A stretch of 64,000 bases of DNA, taken from positions 124,001 to 188,000 of the forward strand of contig JAGQDJ010000260.1 of NCBI GenBank assembly GCA_022885665.1, given 5' to 3'. Below, in pieces: positions 1 to 11,110 of the stretch. This DNA is from Triops longicaudatus. Lineage: Eukaryota; Arthropoda; Branchiopoda; Notostraca; Triopsidae. The notes under the pieces were generated by a model, which did not search any database, was not told where the DNA came from, and saw only the letters and a list, made by a program, of their open reading frames with translations. A program made the position numbers and the translations under genes. Numbering within the stretch: the stretch's first letter is position 1; each line of letters starts with the position of its first letter.

Positions 1-408
1 TTTACTGAATGTAAATTGTTCAGTGCGTCTTCTTGAGGACTACATTAAATTTTATAGAAAGATTATAAAAGATTTTATCCGATCAACTGTTAAAAATATG
101 TTACTTATTTTTTAAAGGGTCGCAAACGTAATAAAACAATTATTTCTATTATTACACTGCATAGTAGAACATGATCGTCGGATGGCGCTCGTAAACGTAA
201 ACATTATTGTGGTTCACAATTCATTAGTTTGCCCTGAGCGGCTCTGTGTAATGACGTCATAATGGAGTGCAAAAGAGGCCTCTGAGAGCACTGAAGCTCG
301 CTTTCTGTGTTCCAATGGAAACCGAAACAGTTTGCAATCAGTGAAAGGTTGGTGATAGCTTGTTTGTTGTTGTGCCTTACTGAAATGAATTTGTGTTGAT
401 AGAGCAAA
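1..408. other. 5' flank of the ACAP gene
   Basis: No coding region is seen on either strand here; the open frames on the minus strand have no splice partners or family resemblance. The stretch holds the probable promoter and 5' UTR of the ACAP gene that starts at 409, including a perfect CRE-type palindrome at 252-259. Confidence 0.5.
252..259. promoter_or_regulatory. CRE/ATF-type palindrome TGACGTCA
   Basis: A perfect 8-bp TGACGTCA lies about 150 bp upstream of the ACAP start codon. This is the classical binding site of CREB/ATF bZIP factors. The site is seen directly; its use is inferred from position only. Confidence 0.35.
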
Positions 409-3400
409 ATGCAACCGATAATAAGCAGTGAAGAATGTATGAAAGACTCGCCCAGGTTCAGGTAAAGCACCAAATCCTATTTTCCATAATTGTCCTCCAA
501 ATTCTTTTTGTAATATTTTAACTTGTTGTGCTCAAAAGACAGTAAAATTTAATGAAGTTGTAATAGTTCAGAACTGTATTTAATATTTTTTTTTTACGTA
601 GAGACTGCTTGGAAACACAGCAGAGCCAAGTGGATGACCTAGAAGCCAAGTTGGAACGTTTGCACAAGCAATGCATGCAAACTATCGAAGCTGGAAAAAA
701 ATATTTAGGAGAGCAAAGGTATCTTTTTCCTCGTTATTTTTCGTTCTTCAAAGAAGCTTTCTTGCCTTCTTTTCCAGTCAGTTCATGGCTAGCATATGGG
801 ATTTGAGTCACCACTTCCGGGATGATAAGAGTATCAGCACTGTTCTTAACAAGCTCGCCAACACTCAGAAAGATATTATTAATTACCAGTCGATTCTCCT
901 GGACCAGACCGCGCGCGCTGTGTGTCGCAACATCAATAATTTTCTCAAAAAGTAATTATTACTTCAAAGTAAAAGCCCTTTATAAGATGCCTTGAATACC
1001 GATCTAATATTCGTGGATTTCGTTTCAGAGACATTAGACACGTAAAAGACGCGAAAGGTGAATTTGACAAAGCTTCTAGCGAATATGACGCTGCGTTGGT
1101 ACGTTATGCTCAATCCACTCCTTCCAGGAAAGGGTTAGATGCCAGTAACAGTGCTAGTACTGCCAGCGAAGACGCGGCCAACATGGTTTTGGCCATGCGC
1201 TCGCTGTTCCGTTACACTGCCTTGAATTACGTTCGTGATCTCAGCCTCCTACAGTCGCGCAAACGTCATGACGTTCTAGATTCGGTATTATAGAGACTCC
1301 TTCATTTTTTTTTTAATTTTCAGTACTTGCATTCGTTACATTAGTCTTCATATAGCATATTTATAATTGAGGTATATAATAAAAATTATTTTATTTTAAT
1401 TGTTTGTACAGAAGTTCGTGTACTTTAGAATTTTAAATTAATTTCTAATTTCTTTCGTTTACCTTGTCTTATAGCTCGTCTCGTGGGTTCATGCAGAAAG
1501 TACGTTTTTCCATCAAGGATCGGATCTCTTTCAAGATGTTGATCCGTACTTGCGTTCTCTATCGCAACAAATCACGCTAATGCGGAATGAAACGGCAGAA
1601 CTGAATAAGACACTCGAAAATAGGCACACTTTAGTGAACACGCGCGAGTTAGTCTCAACGGATTTTCCACCGGGTGTGCGGATGGAAGGGTATTTATTCA
1701 AAAGAACGACTTCAGCGTTCAAAACGTGGAATCGACGCTGGTTTGTACTTCACCAGCACCAGTTAGTTTATCGCAAAAGAACGGGTGCGTAGAATTACTC
1801 GTTTCTTCTTTATACGGTCCTCTTTTTAGTTTAAATACAATCTTGGGCTTCCGCTTTTTGATTTATTGTTAGGTTCCGTAAGTTTAAACAATTCATAGAA
1901 TTTAAGTTTGGTATTCTTAAAAAATATACATAAAATTATATTTGTGCAATTTATATATTCAATCCCTTCGTAGTGAATTTTATGTTTTTTTTTTTACTCT
2001 TCTTAAAATGCGTCGTACTTTGTTTAATCATTTTTTGTTTTTTAGGAGAAAAAGAACCAACAATTATGGAAGGAGATTTGAGACTTTGCTCGGTGAGAGG
2101 AACGCCGGAGGCTGAACGAAGACATTGTTTCGAACTTGTTTCTCCTAACAAGTATGAAAATATGCAAATAAATAGGCGAAGTTATTGTTTCTAAGGAACA
2201 ATACAATTTTAAGGTGTCACGTCTTGCAAGCCGAGTCCGAAGAAGGATGGCGCGCGTGGATTTTAGCATTACAGGAAGCAATCGGCGCCGCCATACAGCA
2301 GCAGACACCGCCTGTTCAAAGTCCTGGAGGTGGCGCTAACGATCAGCGAACATTCTCACCGAAATCACTAGCTGAAAATAACGGGGCTGCTCAATCAAGG
2401 GAATTAGAGTCGTCTACAAAATCGTAGGCTTCTTTGTTTTCATCTTTCCCATTATCTACATAATTCGCTATTTAATCTTTAAAGAAAGAAGACTACATAA
2501 TATTACAATTTTTTACGCATATCAGAGCCCGTACAATGCTTCTAACGGTACCAGGCAATATGGAATGCTGCGAGTGCGGCGCATCACATCCGATTTGGGC
2601 TTCCATCAATCTCGGAATCACGCTCTGCATAGGTATGAACTATTTTACTTTATTATTTTACTTATTTTACTTAATTTCGGAATAATTTCCTGAGTTTTTT
2701 AAATCTACGTGATTATGTTTATTTATTTTACTTGATTTTTTATGTATATATTTATGTATTTTTTCTTACGGCAGATTGCTGTGGTTTCCACCGAGGATTG
2801 GGCGTGCATAACAGCAAAGTACGTTCGGTTACTTTGGACGACTGGGATCCCGAAACGATTCAAGTTATGAAAGGTTTGGGCAATCGCGCGGCGAAATCCG
2901 TCTTCGAGGCTAACGTGCCCGAGAGTTGGCAGGAAGCGCGGCCCACGCCGCAGTGCCACCGTAACATCCGCGACGCGTGGATCCAAGCCAAGTATATGAA
3001 AAAACTGTTCCTACCCGCAGCACCCTCCAAGGACGATGTCCAGTTAATGCTACAGCAAGCTTTGGTCAATCAAGACTTGGTGCAAATGCTGATGGCCTTA
3101 GCACTGGGAGCCGATAAGAACTTCCAGAGCGAGCAGAACGATGCCAGCGCCCCGCTCCATCAATGCATTTCGCAGGTCTCTTGTCGTGTATTACAGTTTT
3201 TCGCATTCGTTGTCCGCCTTTGTCCCCGTTTTTATATTTTTGTTCTTTTTACAGGGATTTTTGCCCGGTTGCCAATTTTTGCTTTTGAACGGTGCTGACA
3301 TAAACGTCCAAGATGGCTTAGGAAGGACGCCGATATATTTAGCGGTCCAAGCAGGTGAGCTATTTTTTAAAAGTAAGAAATACTTACGTCTGCTTAATTA

Positions 3401-3787
3401 GGAAACACGGCGTTGGTGTGTTTGTTGTTAAAAAATCGAGCGAACCAGCATATTGCAGACAAGAGCGGTAAACTGCCTTTGGAAGTAGCGATCACGGAAG
3501 CCAATGCGGATATCGTTACGCTGTAAGATCTACATATAATGTTGTTTAAGAAAAGGCTAAGTTAGGGTATGCATAGGCTGAGATTATCGTTGCTGAACGA
3601 CAAAATCCGAGAAGACGACTTGGGAAGCTGTGGGGACGACACATTCAATGCGGTTGTAAAGGACTTCAGCCACAAAGTTATGGTTACGGTGTCAACACCT
3701 CCATTAAGTCCTACTTCTCCGCAACCACAGCCACCCAGCGTACAACAAGAAGAACCTAAAGAAGAATCTACCACAGAATCAGAATGA
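409..3787 (+). CDS. ACAP: ACAP-type Arf GAP (BAR-PH-ArfGAP-ankyrin)
   Basis: Twelve exons: 409-461, 602-718, 778-951, 1029-1284, 1475-1784, 2046-2151, 2214-2423, 2526-2632, 2775-3175, 3255-3354, 3402-3522, 3577-3787. They join in phase into about 721 residues, close to the 740-780 of vertebrate ACAPs. The start is supported by the ECMKDSPRFR motif, typical of ACAP N termini. Order: BAR coiled coil (about 5-230), PH domain (about 270-365), ArfGAP zinc finger C-x2-C-x16-C-x2-C (Cys423, 426, 443, 446) with the catalytic Arg finger at 451, then about three ankyrin repeats. Known family role: it stimulates GTP hydrolysis on Arf6 at curved endosomal or plasma membranes, controlling recycling and actin. 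No key residue is missing. Which vertebrate paralogue it matches cannot be told, so it may be the single pre-duplication ACAP. Confidence 0.93.
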
Positions 3788-4806
3788 AATTCGAGGATCA
3801 GTACATCAAATGTGCTCTTCTCATTCCTGTTCAAACCATTCCCGTAAACTGAAAAGTACCGTAGAAGTTGGAACAGTGTTTGGTACCTTGCCTTAGTACT
3901 CTTATTGCTTTTCTCGAATCGGTGGCTTCACCCTTTGGACGGCTTTTGTGATAGAAATGCACTGTTATTGCTTTAAGTTACGGAGAGTTTTGCGCTGGGC
4001 TTTCATTTTTCTTAACCACGTTGTAAATGTGATCTGGACCTGAGGCTTTCCAGTCTTCTTTTTAAAGATCTATTCACGTGTAGTTGTGGTTGTACTAGTT
4101 CGGAAGCAGTGGAGAAGACCTTTGAAGTTCAGTTTCCAAGATTAAAGACTCTTTCGCTATATGAGCCGAATTTGATGAAATTTGTTAAACTGTACACGCA
4201 CTTCGAAAATGTAAAGGAAGGCTTCCTATTAGGGGGCAAAAAACGAATAGAAATATAAAAGCTCCGCGAATTTCGATACTAAGTATTTATTAAGCGACCT
4301 GTTGTATGGTTTAGAATCATGACTGATCGTCAGAGATGAGGAACGGCACTCAACGGAGGGACATCCGAGTTTTAATTAACAAAAGGTAACTACAATAGAA
4401 GGTTCGTTTTTCTACAGAGTTATTTTGAAGACCAAGTATTGTGAAATTCCAAGCGAATCATGTTTCCTCAACGCTTAGTGCTTAGTCTAGTTTTAATCGA
4501 ATTTTTTCCTCAAAGTATAGCCATTGTTGTAAGCCTAGTGAGAAGTTTTAGCTTATATTCCTTGTTTGGAATATGTTTTGGCGGAATGTGAATTTCCACT
4601 CACTCAAGACTGTCTTGAGTTAACTCGACAGAAATTATGGAGAAATTATGTCTTTAATGTAAGTTTCATTACTCGCTTACAACATATTATAACAGTAGAA
4701 ATATTTTCCTGTATTAACTCATTCATTTCTCCCCTTTTTAGTACGATTACTTCACCTTTAGCCTTAGTATCCCCACTTCTTCCCCTTCCAACTGAACCAA
4801 ACAATC
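3788..4806. other. ACAP 3' UTR and TTLL 5' UTR with a probable 5' UTR intron
   Basis: No convincing coding sequence. The left part is presumably ACAP 3' UTR. On the right, a good donor at 4659 and a T-rich acceptor ending at 4741 mark a probable 83-bp intron in the 5' UTR of the TTLL gene. The short ATG-initiated frame at 4638 hits a stop within seven codons. Confidence 0.4.
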
Positions 4807-7800
4807 ATGGAACCTAAGTCAGGGGCGTTGAACGGTCACCTTAACCTAAGAGCGAAGAATGGCAAGAAAATTGGAAAGCTTTCGCCCCAGATTCAGTGCA
4901 AAATGAGCCGTAAACGTACAACTGCTCTTTCACCGAGCGCTGGGATGACTTCTGATGAGGCTCATCTTCTATTCGACCCACACATAGTAACTGAAAACCA
5001 AGAATCCACATATCTCAAAGCTTCTAGTAATCAAAGTCAGCAAAATTTGCGTGTCCCGAGTCCCAAAGTCACTCACAGCAACCCTTCCAGTCCCTTGCTC
5101 ACCTCTGGGCGTTCTCCTCGCCCGGGATGTTTGTCCTTCGATCGTATGCAGGAATGTAAAGCAATGGTTGAAAGAGTGGTTAAAGTAAGTGTCGTCTAAC
5201 GTAAACTTTCCCTATTTTTTCACTGTTGCGGTATTTTAAAAAAATTATTAATATTTTTATTATTATTGAAGGAGGGCAAGATTTTTACAATGCAAGGCAA
5301 CTATCACGCTATTCGAGCTGCTCTGTTAAGTCGCGGGTGGCTAGAAAAGCTATATTCTAAAGCACTGAAAGAAAAAGAGACGAATGGAGCCTGTAAAGAT
5401 GTAAAACCTACCTCGGAAGAAACTGAACCGAAATCGAAAGGTGTGGTAAAATGCGTTAAAATTGGAAAAAATCGTTAAAAACGAAATTATTTTAAAAAAT
5501 ATGTATTTCTTAAACAGATTTCACGAATCCTTGGTTGAAGGAAGCTTTTTTCAGAGAAGAACATTCTAACCAAGTCCAGCCAGCGATTTCAGCCGCGGAT
5601 CAAGCTGAGAAGGCTTTTATTTCACGATTGTTGAAAGATCATGCTCCGAATTTAATTTGGACAGTTAACCGTGATTTCGTGGCGTGGCGTCGCCTGACCA
5701 AACATCAGACGGTTAATAGGTTCTCCTGTGTTCCTTTTACCACGAAAGTATGATTTGTACTTTTATGCTTATCCTTTAATTTTCTATACCAAAAACACTA
5801 TCTTATTTTCCTTAAAAGAAGAAGCCTGATTTTTATGTGCGTTAAAGCAAGAATTTAATTTGGTAATTTGATTTTCCTTACGTACAAAAAGTTTTATTTT
5901 ACGTTATTTTTTATTTTTTTATTTTTTTAGTTGCATTTTTGATATATTACATTATTGATTGGTCTTTACGTTTTAATAGGTAGGGCTGAGTCAGTGTATT
6001 CGCGATGTGCAATGGACGGGCGAAACATGTTCGCCTGATTCGTTTTTTCCTCGCTGTTACCAACCCATTCACGACGAAGCGGATTTGCAAGCATGGATTG
6101 ATGACTACCGCTTAACCGCCTGCATTGGCTTGCTCAGATGGATTGTGGAGAATCCACGACATCTTACTCATGAGGAAAACGGAAAAGCAGCTGTACATAT
6201 GCGTACTGTAAACTTTGCGGTTGAGCGTGTTTTTGAGTACATCCAGTTTTGTAGCCACGAAGACTTGGATCAAGTCACGCCCCGTATCCTGATCGACGTC
6301 TGGACGGAATTTTTGGACATTTATTACGAATTAGTTCACCAAAATGGATTTTTTCACTGCGGTCAACTCCTCCCCGCTGTAAGGAAGCAGAAATTCACAT
6401 AATTTAATTTAAACATAATTTAATTTGGAATTTTACGTTTTTTAAGTTAGAAGTATTAAGGAGCGTTAATTGTAAAAGTTGTAACTTAACAAATTAATGT
6501 CTGTAAAAAACTATATTTTACTTTCTTTAGGATGTGATAAGAAAAGCCAATTCGGCTTTGGAAAAAGTTCGTCCATTTTGGCCGCAATATTCGTTTGATG
6601 GAACCCTGAATGTTTGGATCCTTAAGCCTGGAGCTTTGTCAAGAGGGAGGGGCATTTTGATCCAAAATCAGTTGGCGAATATTCTTGATGTGTTGAAATC
6701 ACCCTTAGGCAAGGAGAACAAATTCGTCATTCAGAAATATATAGGTATTTTTATCTATCGAATGCTTTATTTTTTTTAAATTATCCATTTACATTTTATG
6801 TATCTTTTAAAATTTATTATCATGTTCATTAATTTTATTTTTATTTTTTTATTTCTTCTTGTAGAGCGACCTATGTTGATACACAACACCAAGTTTGATA
6901 TCCGCCAATGGTTTTTGGTAACAGATTGGAATCCATTGACTGTCTGGATGTACAAGTGAGTGAATCTTGCGAAGACTGTTGCGTTTTACTAACCGATTTC
7001 TTCTCTGCCGATCAGAGAAGCGTATTTACGGTTTTGTTCTCAACCATTTTCACTTGAAAACCTTCACGAGTCGATCCACTTGTGCAATAATGCTATTCAA
7101 TGCCGGTATATGAGCGAAAATCCCGATTTTGCCGCAAAACCATCATCTCCTGGAGAAAATGTGCTGTCGGACAGTCCACAGCTTTCCCCCGAACGTATGT
7201 GGTACCAGAAAACTTTTCAAGAACACTTGGCATCCTTGGGTTATGCATCAGCCTGGGAGGACATGATTGTCCCTTCCATGCGTGAAGCTATAGTGGGCGT
7301 GTTCTTAGCTTCCCAAGAAGGCGTGGGCGGCCAGAAGCGAGGATTTGAATTATACGGCGCGGATTTCATGCTGACTCCTGATTTACAAGTTTGGCTGATC
7401 GAAATCAACGCTTGTCCATGTATGGCACCGAGTACATCGGTAACGGCCGATTTATGCACCAAATGCTTAGATGACGTCATCAAAGGTTTGTTCATTTCAA
7501 ATGTCTTTACATTGCTCAATTTTATAAACTATTTTATCCGCAATTTTTCTTAAATTAGTTGTCGTTGACTGGAGAGATGATAAAAGGGCATCGACAGGGC
7601 TTTTCGAATTAGTTTACAAGCAACTACCAGCGCCAGTACCGCAGTACAGCGGTGTCGATTTGACCATCACTGGGCAAGCTGTTTCTGTGCCGGTGGTAGC
7701 GCAGACCTTAGCACGCAACGGTTACAGTTTCAAAGCCAAGACCGTAACCGCGCCAGTTCCAGAAACGCGGACTTTTCCTCGCATTTCTGCTCCGCTAACG

Positions 7801-8055
7801 AGTTGCTTGCCGTCTCCAGTTGCGTTTCGTGGAATTTCGGCATGGCGAACCCACGTGACGAGTCGAGTTCAGAACTGGGTGAAGAATACAAAGCTAACCT
7901 TGAGTCCCAGGATGCCGATACGCAACAAGAATACGGTAAAAGACGATGGACCGGGAAGAGCTACAAAATTCGCGCAAACAGTTTCGGGAGCTATCTTGGT
8001 TCGTGGCACCCAGAAACGGTTATTGTGTTCACCTGATAAAAAGTCATTTTTATAA
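4807..8055 (+). CDS. TTLL3: TTLL3/TTLL8-type tubulin glycylase
   Basis: Eight exons: 4807-5184, 5272-5440, 5518-5747, 5980-6378, 6531-6744, 6865-6955, 7016-7485, 7559-8055. They give about 815 residues. Glycylase landmarks are in order: GKIFTMQGNYHAIR near residue 130, DSFFPRCY in exon 4, the ATP-grasp core WILKPGALSRGRG (Lys424), FDIRQWFLVTDWNPLTVW, and ELYGADF followed by LIEINACPCMAPS, whose Glu623 and Asn625 fit the ATP/Mg site. Known role: this subfamily ligates glycine to gamma-carboxyls of tubulin C-terminal tails in cilia and flagella. That makes a ciliated animal likely. The first 120 residues and the C-terminal tail are low in conservation. TTLL3 and TTLL8 cannot be told apart here. 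The stop assumes no further intron in exon 8. Confidence 0.9.
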
Positions 8056-8470
8056 TTTTTCTTTCCCTTCATGTCGAAGTTCGTGCATGTGTGTGCGTAA
8101 TTTTCATAAGTCTCCGGCGTTCTTTTTAGGACACATTTTGGAGTTTATAAGTAAAGTTTCTTGAAATTCAGCAACTATTTTTTATTTAAAAATGCAAGGA
8201 CTGAAAAAAAGAACCTAACAGAGAGACGACAAAAGAAAAAAGTTATTTGATGTTTAATATATTTTTCGCTTTCAAAAATTCTCCAGCTGAGAAGCTTAAT
8301 TCCCGTTTCTTACGCAATTCATCCATATTTATAATTCAGAATTCAGCACTCACATAGCACTATGAGAAGTTTTCCTCAATTTATACACAGCAGCTTTCAT
8401 ACGACACTTAGAAATACTTAGAAAAAAAGCGACCTTAAAAGAAAGATGACAAACATTCTTGAAAAACCTT
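8056..8470. other. Tail-to-tail spacer between TTLL and ARGLU1
   Basis: This holds the converging 3' UTRs of the TTLL gene (+) and ARGLU1 (-). A minus-strand AATAAA lies at 8181-8186. No coding sequence is seen. Confidence 0.45.
8181..8186 (-). terminator. Probable ARGLU1 polyadenylation signal
   Basis: A canonical AATAAA on the minus strand lies 285 bp beyond the ARGLU1 stop codon, in the spacer before the converging TTLL gene. It is the nearest canonical signal I found. Confidence 0.4.
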
Positions 8471-10252
8471 TTACGAATTCTTTCCCCCCAGAGAGAAAGA
8501 CAATTTCGGCCGCGCATTCTTTTTGCCCAAAATACGCTCCTGTTCTTCGCGCATGCGCCTTTCGTGTTCTTTCTGCATGCGGACGCGATCTTCTTCCATT
8601 TTCCGTTGCTCTTCAACCATGGCCAAACGTTCTTCCGCCTTGAAGCATCCAGAAATGAATACCGAGTTACTGTAATGTCAACTGTTACCAATTTGCGTTG
8701 AGCTTCTTCAATTTTTCGGTTATTTTCTTCCATAATTCGCTCCAATTCCAAGCGTTTGTTGTGCTCTTCAGCCTAAGGGAATCAAAACCATGAATTCTCA
8801 CGTGTTCTCCGTCCGTCAACACTCTCTTCTCCAGACGATGTCGCTCAACAACATAAAAAGCTTTAATACACTCTCATCACAAACTTGTTTCCAAGTTCCA
8901 TTCAAAAGAGGCAAAGATTAAACAACGTATACGTAAATATTAATAAGTTATTATGATGTGTCAAGATATTTGCAACATACCACAGCCGCGCGTCCGTAGT
9001 AAGATTGTGGCAGGGAAAACCACCAACGCCTTTTTGCACAACAATTCGAATGTCGTGTGTGTCTCAGTGTGTAAACCCTTTAGTCTCTGCATTTTTAATA
9101 GTTTTTCCTTGGCCTACATTTTCTTTCGATCTGCTTTTTCATGCGCTTGCTCTTGTTGGGCCCCAGAAAGTCTTAAATCATTAACACAAAACGAGGAGCG
9201 GGGCACCGTAGTAGCAGTTTACGACCAATCAGAAGCTAAAGTTTCAAAGTTTTTGTTGAAGGCAAAAACGGGTTAAAATGGCACACCAAAAAGCTCGGGG
9301 AACAAAGGGAAAACCTGGGTAAACTGAGCATTAATGGCGGAGAATTCGAGGGAATATGAAACGGGAACTAGTAGAGAAGGGCAGAAGAGGACGGGGAGGC
9401 GGGGCTTACGAAGAGGGTAAAGGTGTCACGAATTAGGAAACCGAGGTAATAGGAAGAAACCTAAGATGAAAACGGCGGAGAATCTGAAGGTGCTGAGTCT
9501 TTTTCTTACCTCGCGTCGTAACTGCTCTTCAAGTTGTTGTTGCCTCCTTTTCTCAAGTTCTTCCATCATTTGTTGCTCCATGACACGCTTAACTTCTTCG
9601 ACACGCCGCAAAACTTCTGCTTCAATTTCATCTTTGCGTTTCTCCAATTCTTCTTCCACACGTTTGCTCACCAACGCTTCTATTCGGCGTGCGGCTTCTT
9701 CTTCCACTAATTTCTGCTCTTGCTCCTTTAAACGCCTAAAACACAATCAATCAGTCTCCAAATTTTATGTACTAATTCTGCTAAAACCCCAAAGTAAGTT
9801 TTGGAAAGTTGCATTATTTTTTTTTTTACTTTTGCCGTTCTATCTCTGCAAGGCGATCAACTTCGCTGGTGACTTTAATTTCCCGATTTTTTCTTTTTGT
9901 AACGGGACTGGTTACAATACTAGAGGCAGAAGAGCTACTGGAGCCTGTTGAAGACGATCGTGTACGCTTTCTAGATAGAATAAACAACACTTTAAAGAAG
10001 TTGCCTACATTATAGGTTTGAAAGGGTATACTTGTATTTCTTATCTTTTCTACGAGAGTCTTTTTCTTTTTCATGTGAGTATTTCGGGACTGAAATGGCA
10101 GGTGTACGAGAATGGGAACTGCGGGAATTACGGTCTTTTTCGCGAGAATCACGCGACTGGGAACGGGAACGCGATCGAGAGCGTTTGCTACTCCGATGAG
10201 AACGCTTTTTGTGGTGCCGCCGACGGGGTGATGGGCTTCGTGAACGCCCCAT
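8471..10252 (-). CDS. ARGLU1: Arginine and glutamate-rich protein 1
   Basis: Five exons on the minus strand, in coding order: 10252-10032, 9970-9830, 9735-9510, 8772-8689, 8638-8471. The product is about 279 residues (human 273). The first 75 residues are an RS-type basic domain beginning MGRSRSPSPRRR. From about residue 120 the protein is a long charged helix with VEEELEKRKDEIEAEVLRR and LELERIMEENNRK, almost as in vertebrates. It ends with the family signature KNARPKLSFSLGG. Known role: nuclear speckle protein that works with Mediator and in alternative splicing. The intron between exons 4 and 5 is only 50 bp. The gene diverges from YAP across an 858-bp gap. Confidence 0.93.
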
Positions 10253-11110
10253 GACTACAGCAATGCTATGGCTGTAAGAGCTGTCAAATTAACGAGGAAA
10301 ATATCAAAATGTCTGTGTTTTTCGCAGTCTATTTTGGGTGCAACGACGCTGAACAAGGCACAACACACCCACGGATCGTGCTTTTCAACTCTAGCTCAGT
10401 AGATGTCCCCACTTGTCGTAGCATCAAGTATCTGTTACTGATGTGGCTTTATAGGTGGCGATCATTTTCAATTCACCTTCAAAAATTATTTTCTTTCTTT
10501 TGCGCATTCTGATTATTACTTTCGGGAACAAATACGCGAAAACCGTAATAAACCTGAGTAATAAGCGTTTTTAACTTATTAAGTTAGATATTTATTGTAA
10601 ATTAAGGTTATGTTAGAATATTGTCGAGGTTAATAAAGAACTGCTTAGGGTGGCGTAGAAGGACAAGACGCGTAACATGTGAAGCCATTCGTATGCGTAC
10701 TCCGCCCTTCAGTTTCCGTGTGGCCTTCAAGCTCGAGTGAGAGATTTTAGGGAAAGGGGGTTGTTGAAAACGTGAAATTACGAACACAAGTGCTTTATTA
10801 GCTAACCCTTCACCCTAGCGATGACTGTCCTCGTGCCTTGATTTCCGTACTCGATCACAGAGAATATCGCATTAAATATTACGGTGCCTTACCTTCTTTC
10901 ATGCGAAGTGTTGTCAAGTGAACGTTTTTCATTGTTGGCTTGTGGCAGTTAAACGCCTTGGGAGGAGCTTACTTATGCTCTGTTGAACTGTTGCCTTAGC
11001 TTTCACAGGTAATCATGACCACTTCAAGTTAGCAAGAGTGCATTTGTGCGAAACGTGTCGAGCCTTTAAATTAATTGACTGTTTTTCGTTCAAGGTTTCA
11101 AGCCGAAATC
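10253..11110. promoter_or_regulatory. Shared upstream region of ARGLU1 and YAP
   Basis: An 858-bp gap between two start codons on opposite strands; both promoters must lie in it or in upstream exons within it. No coding sequence or clear TATA box is seen. Confidence 0.4.
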
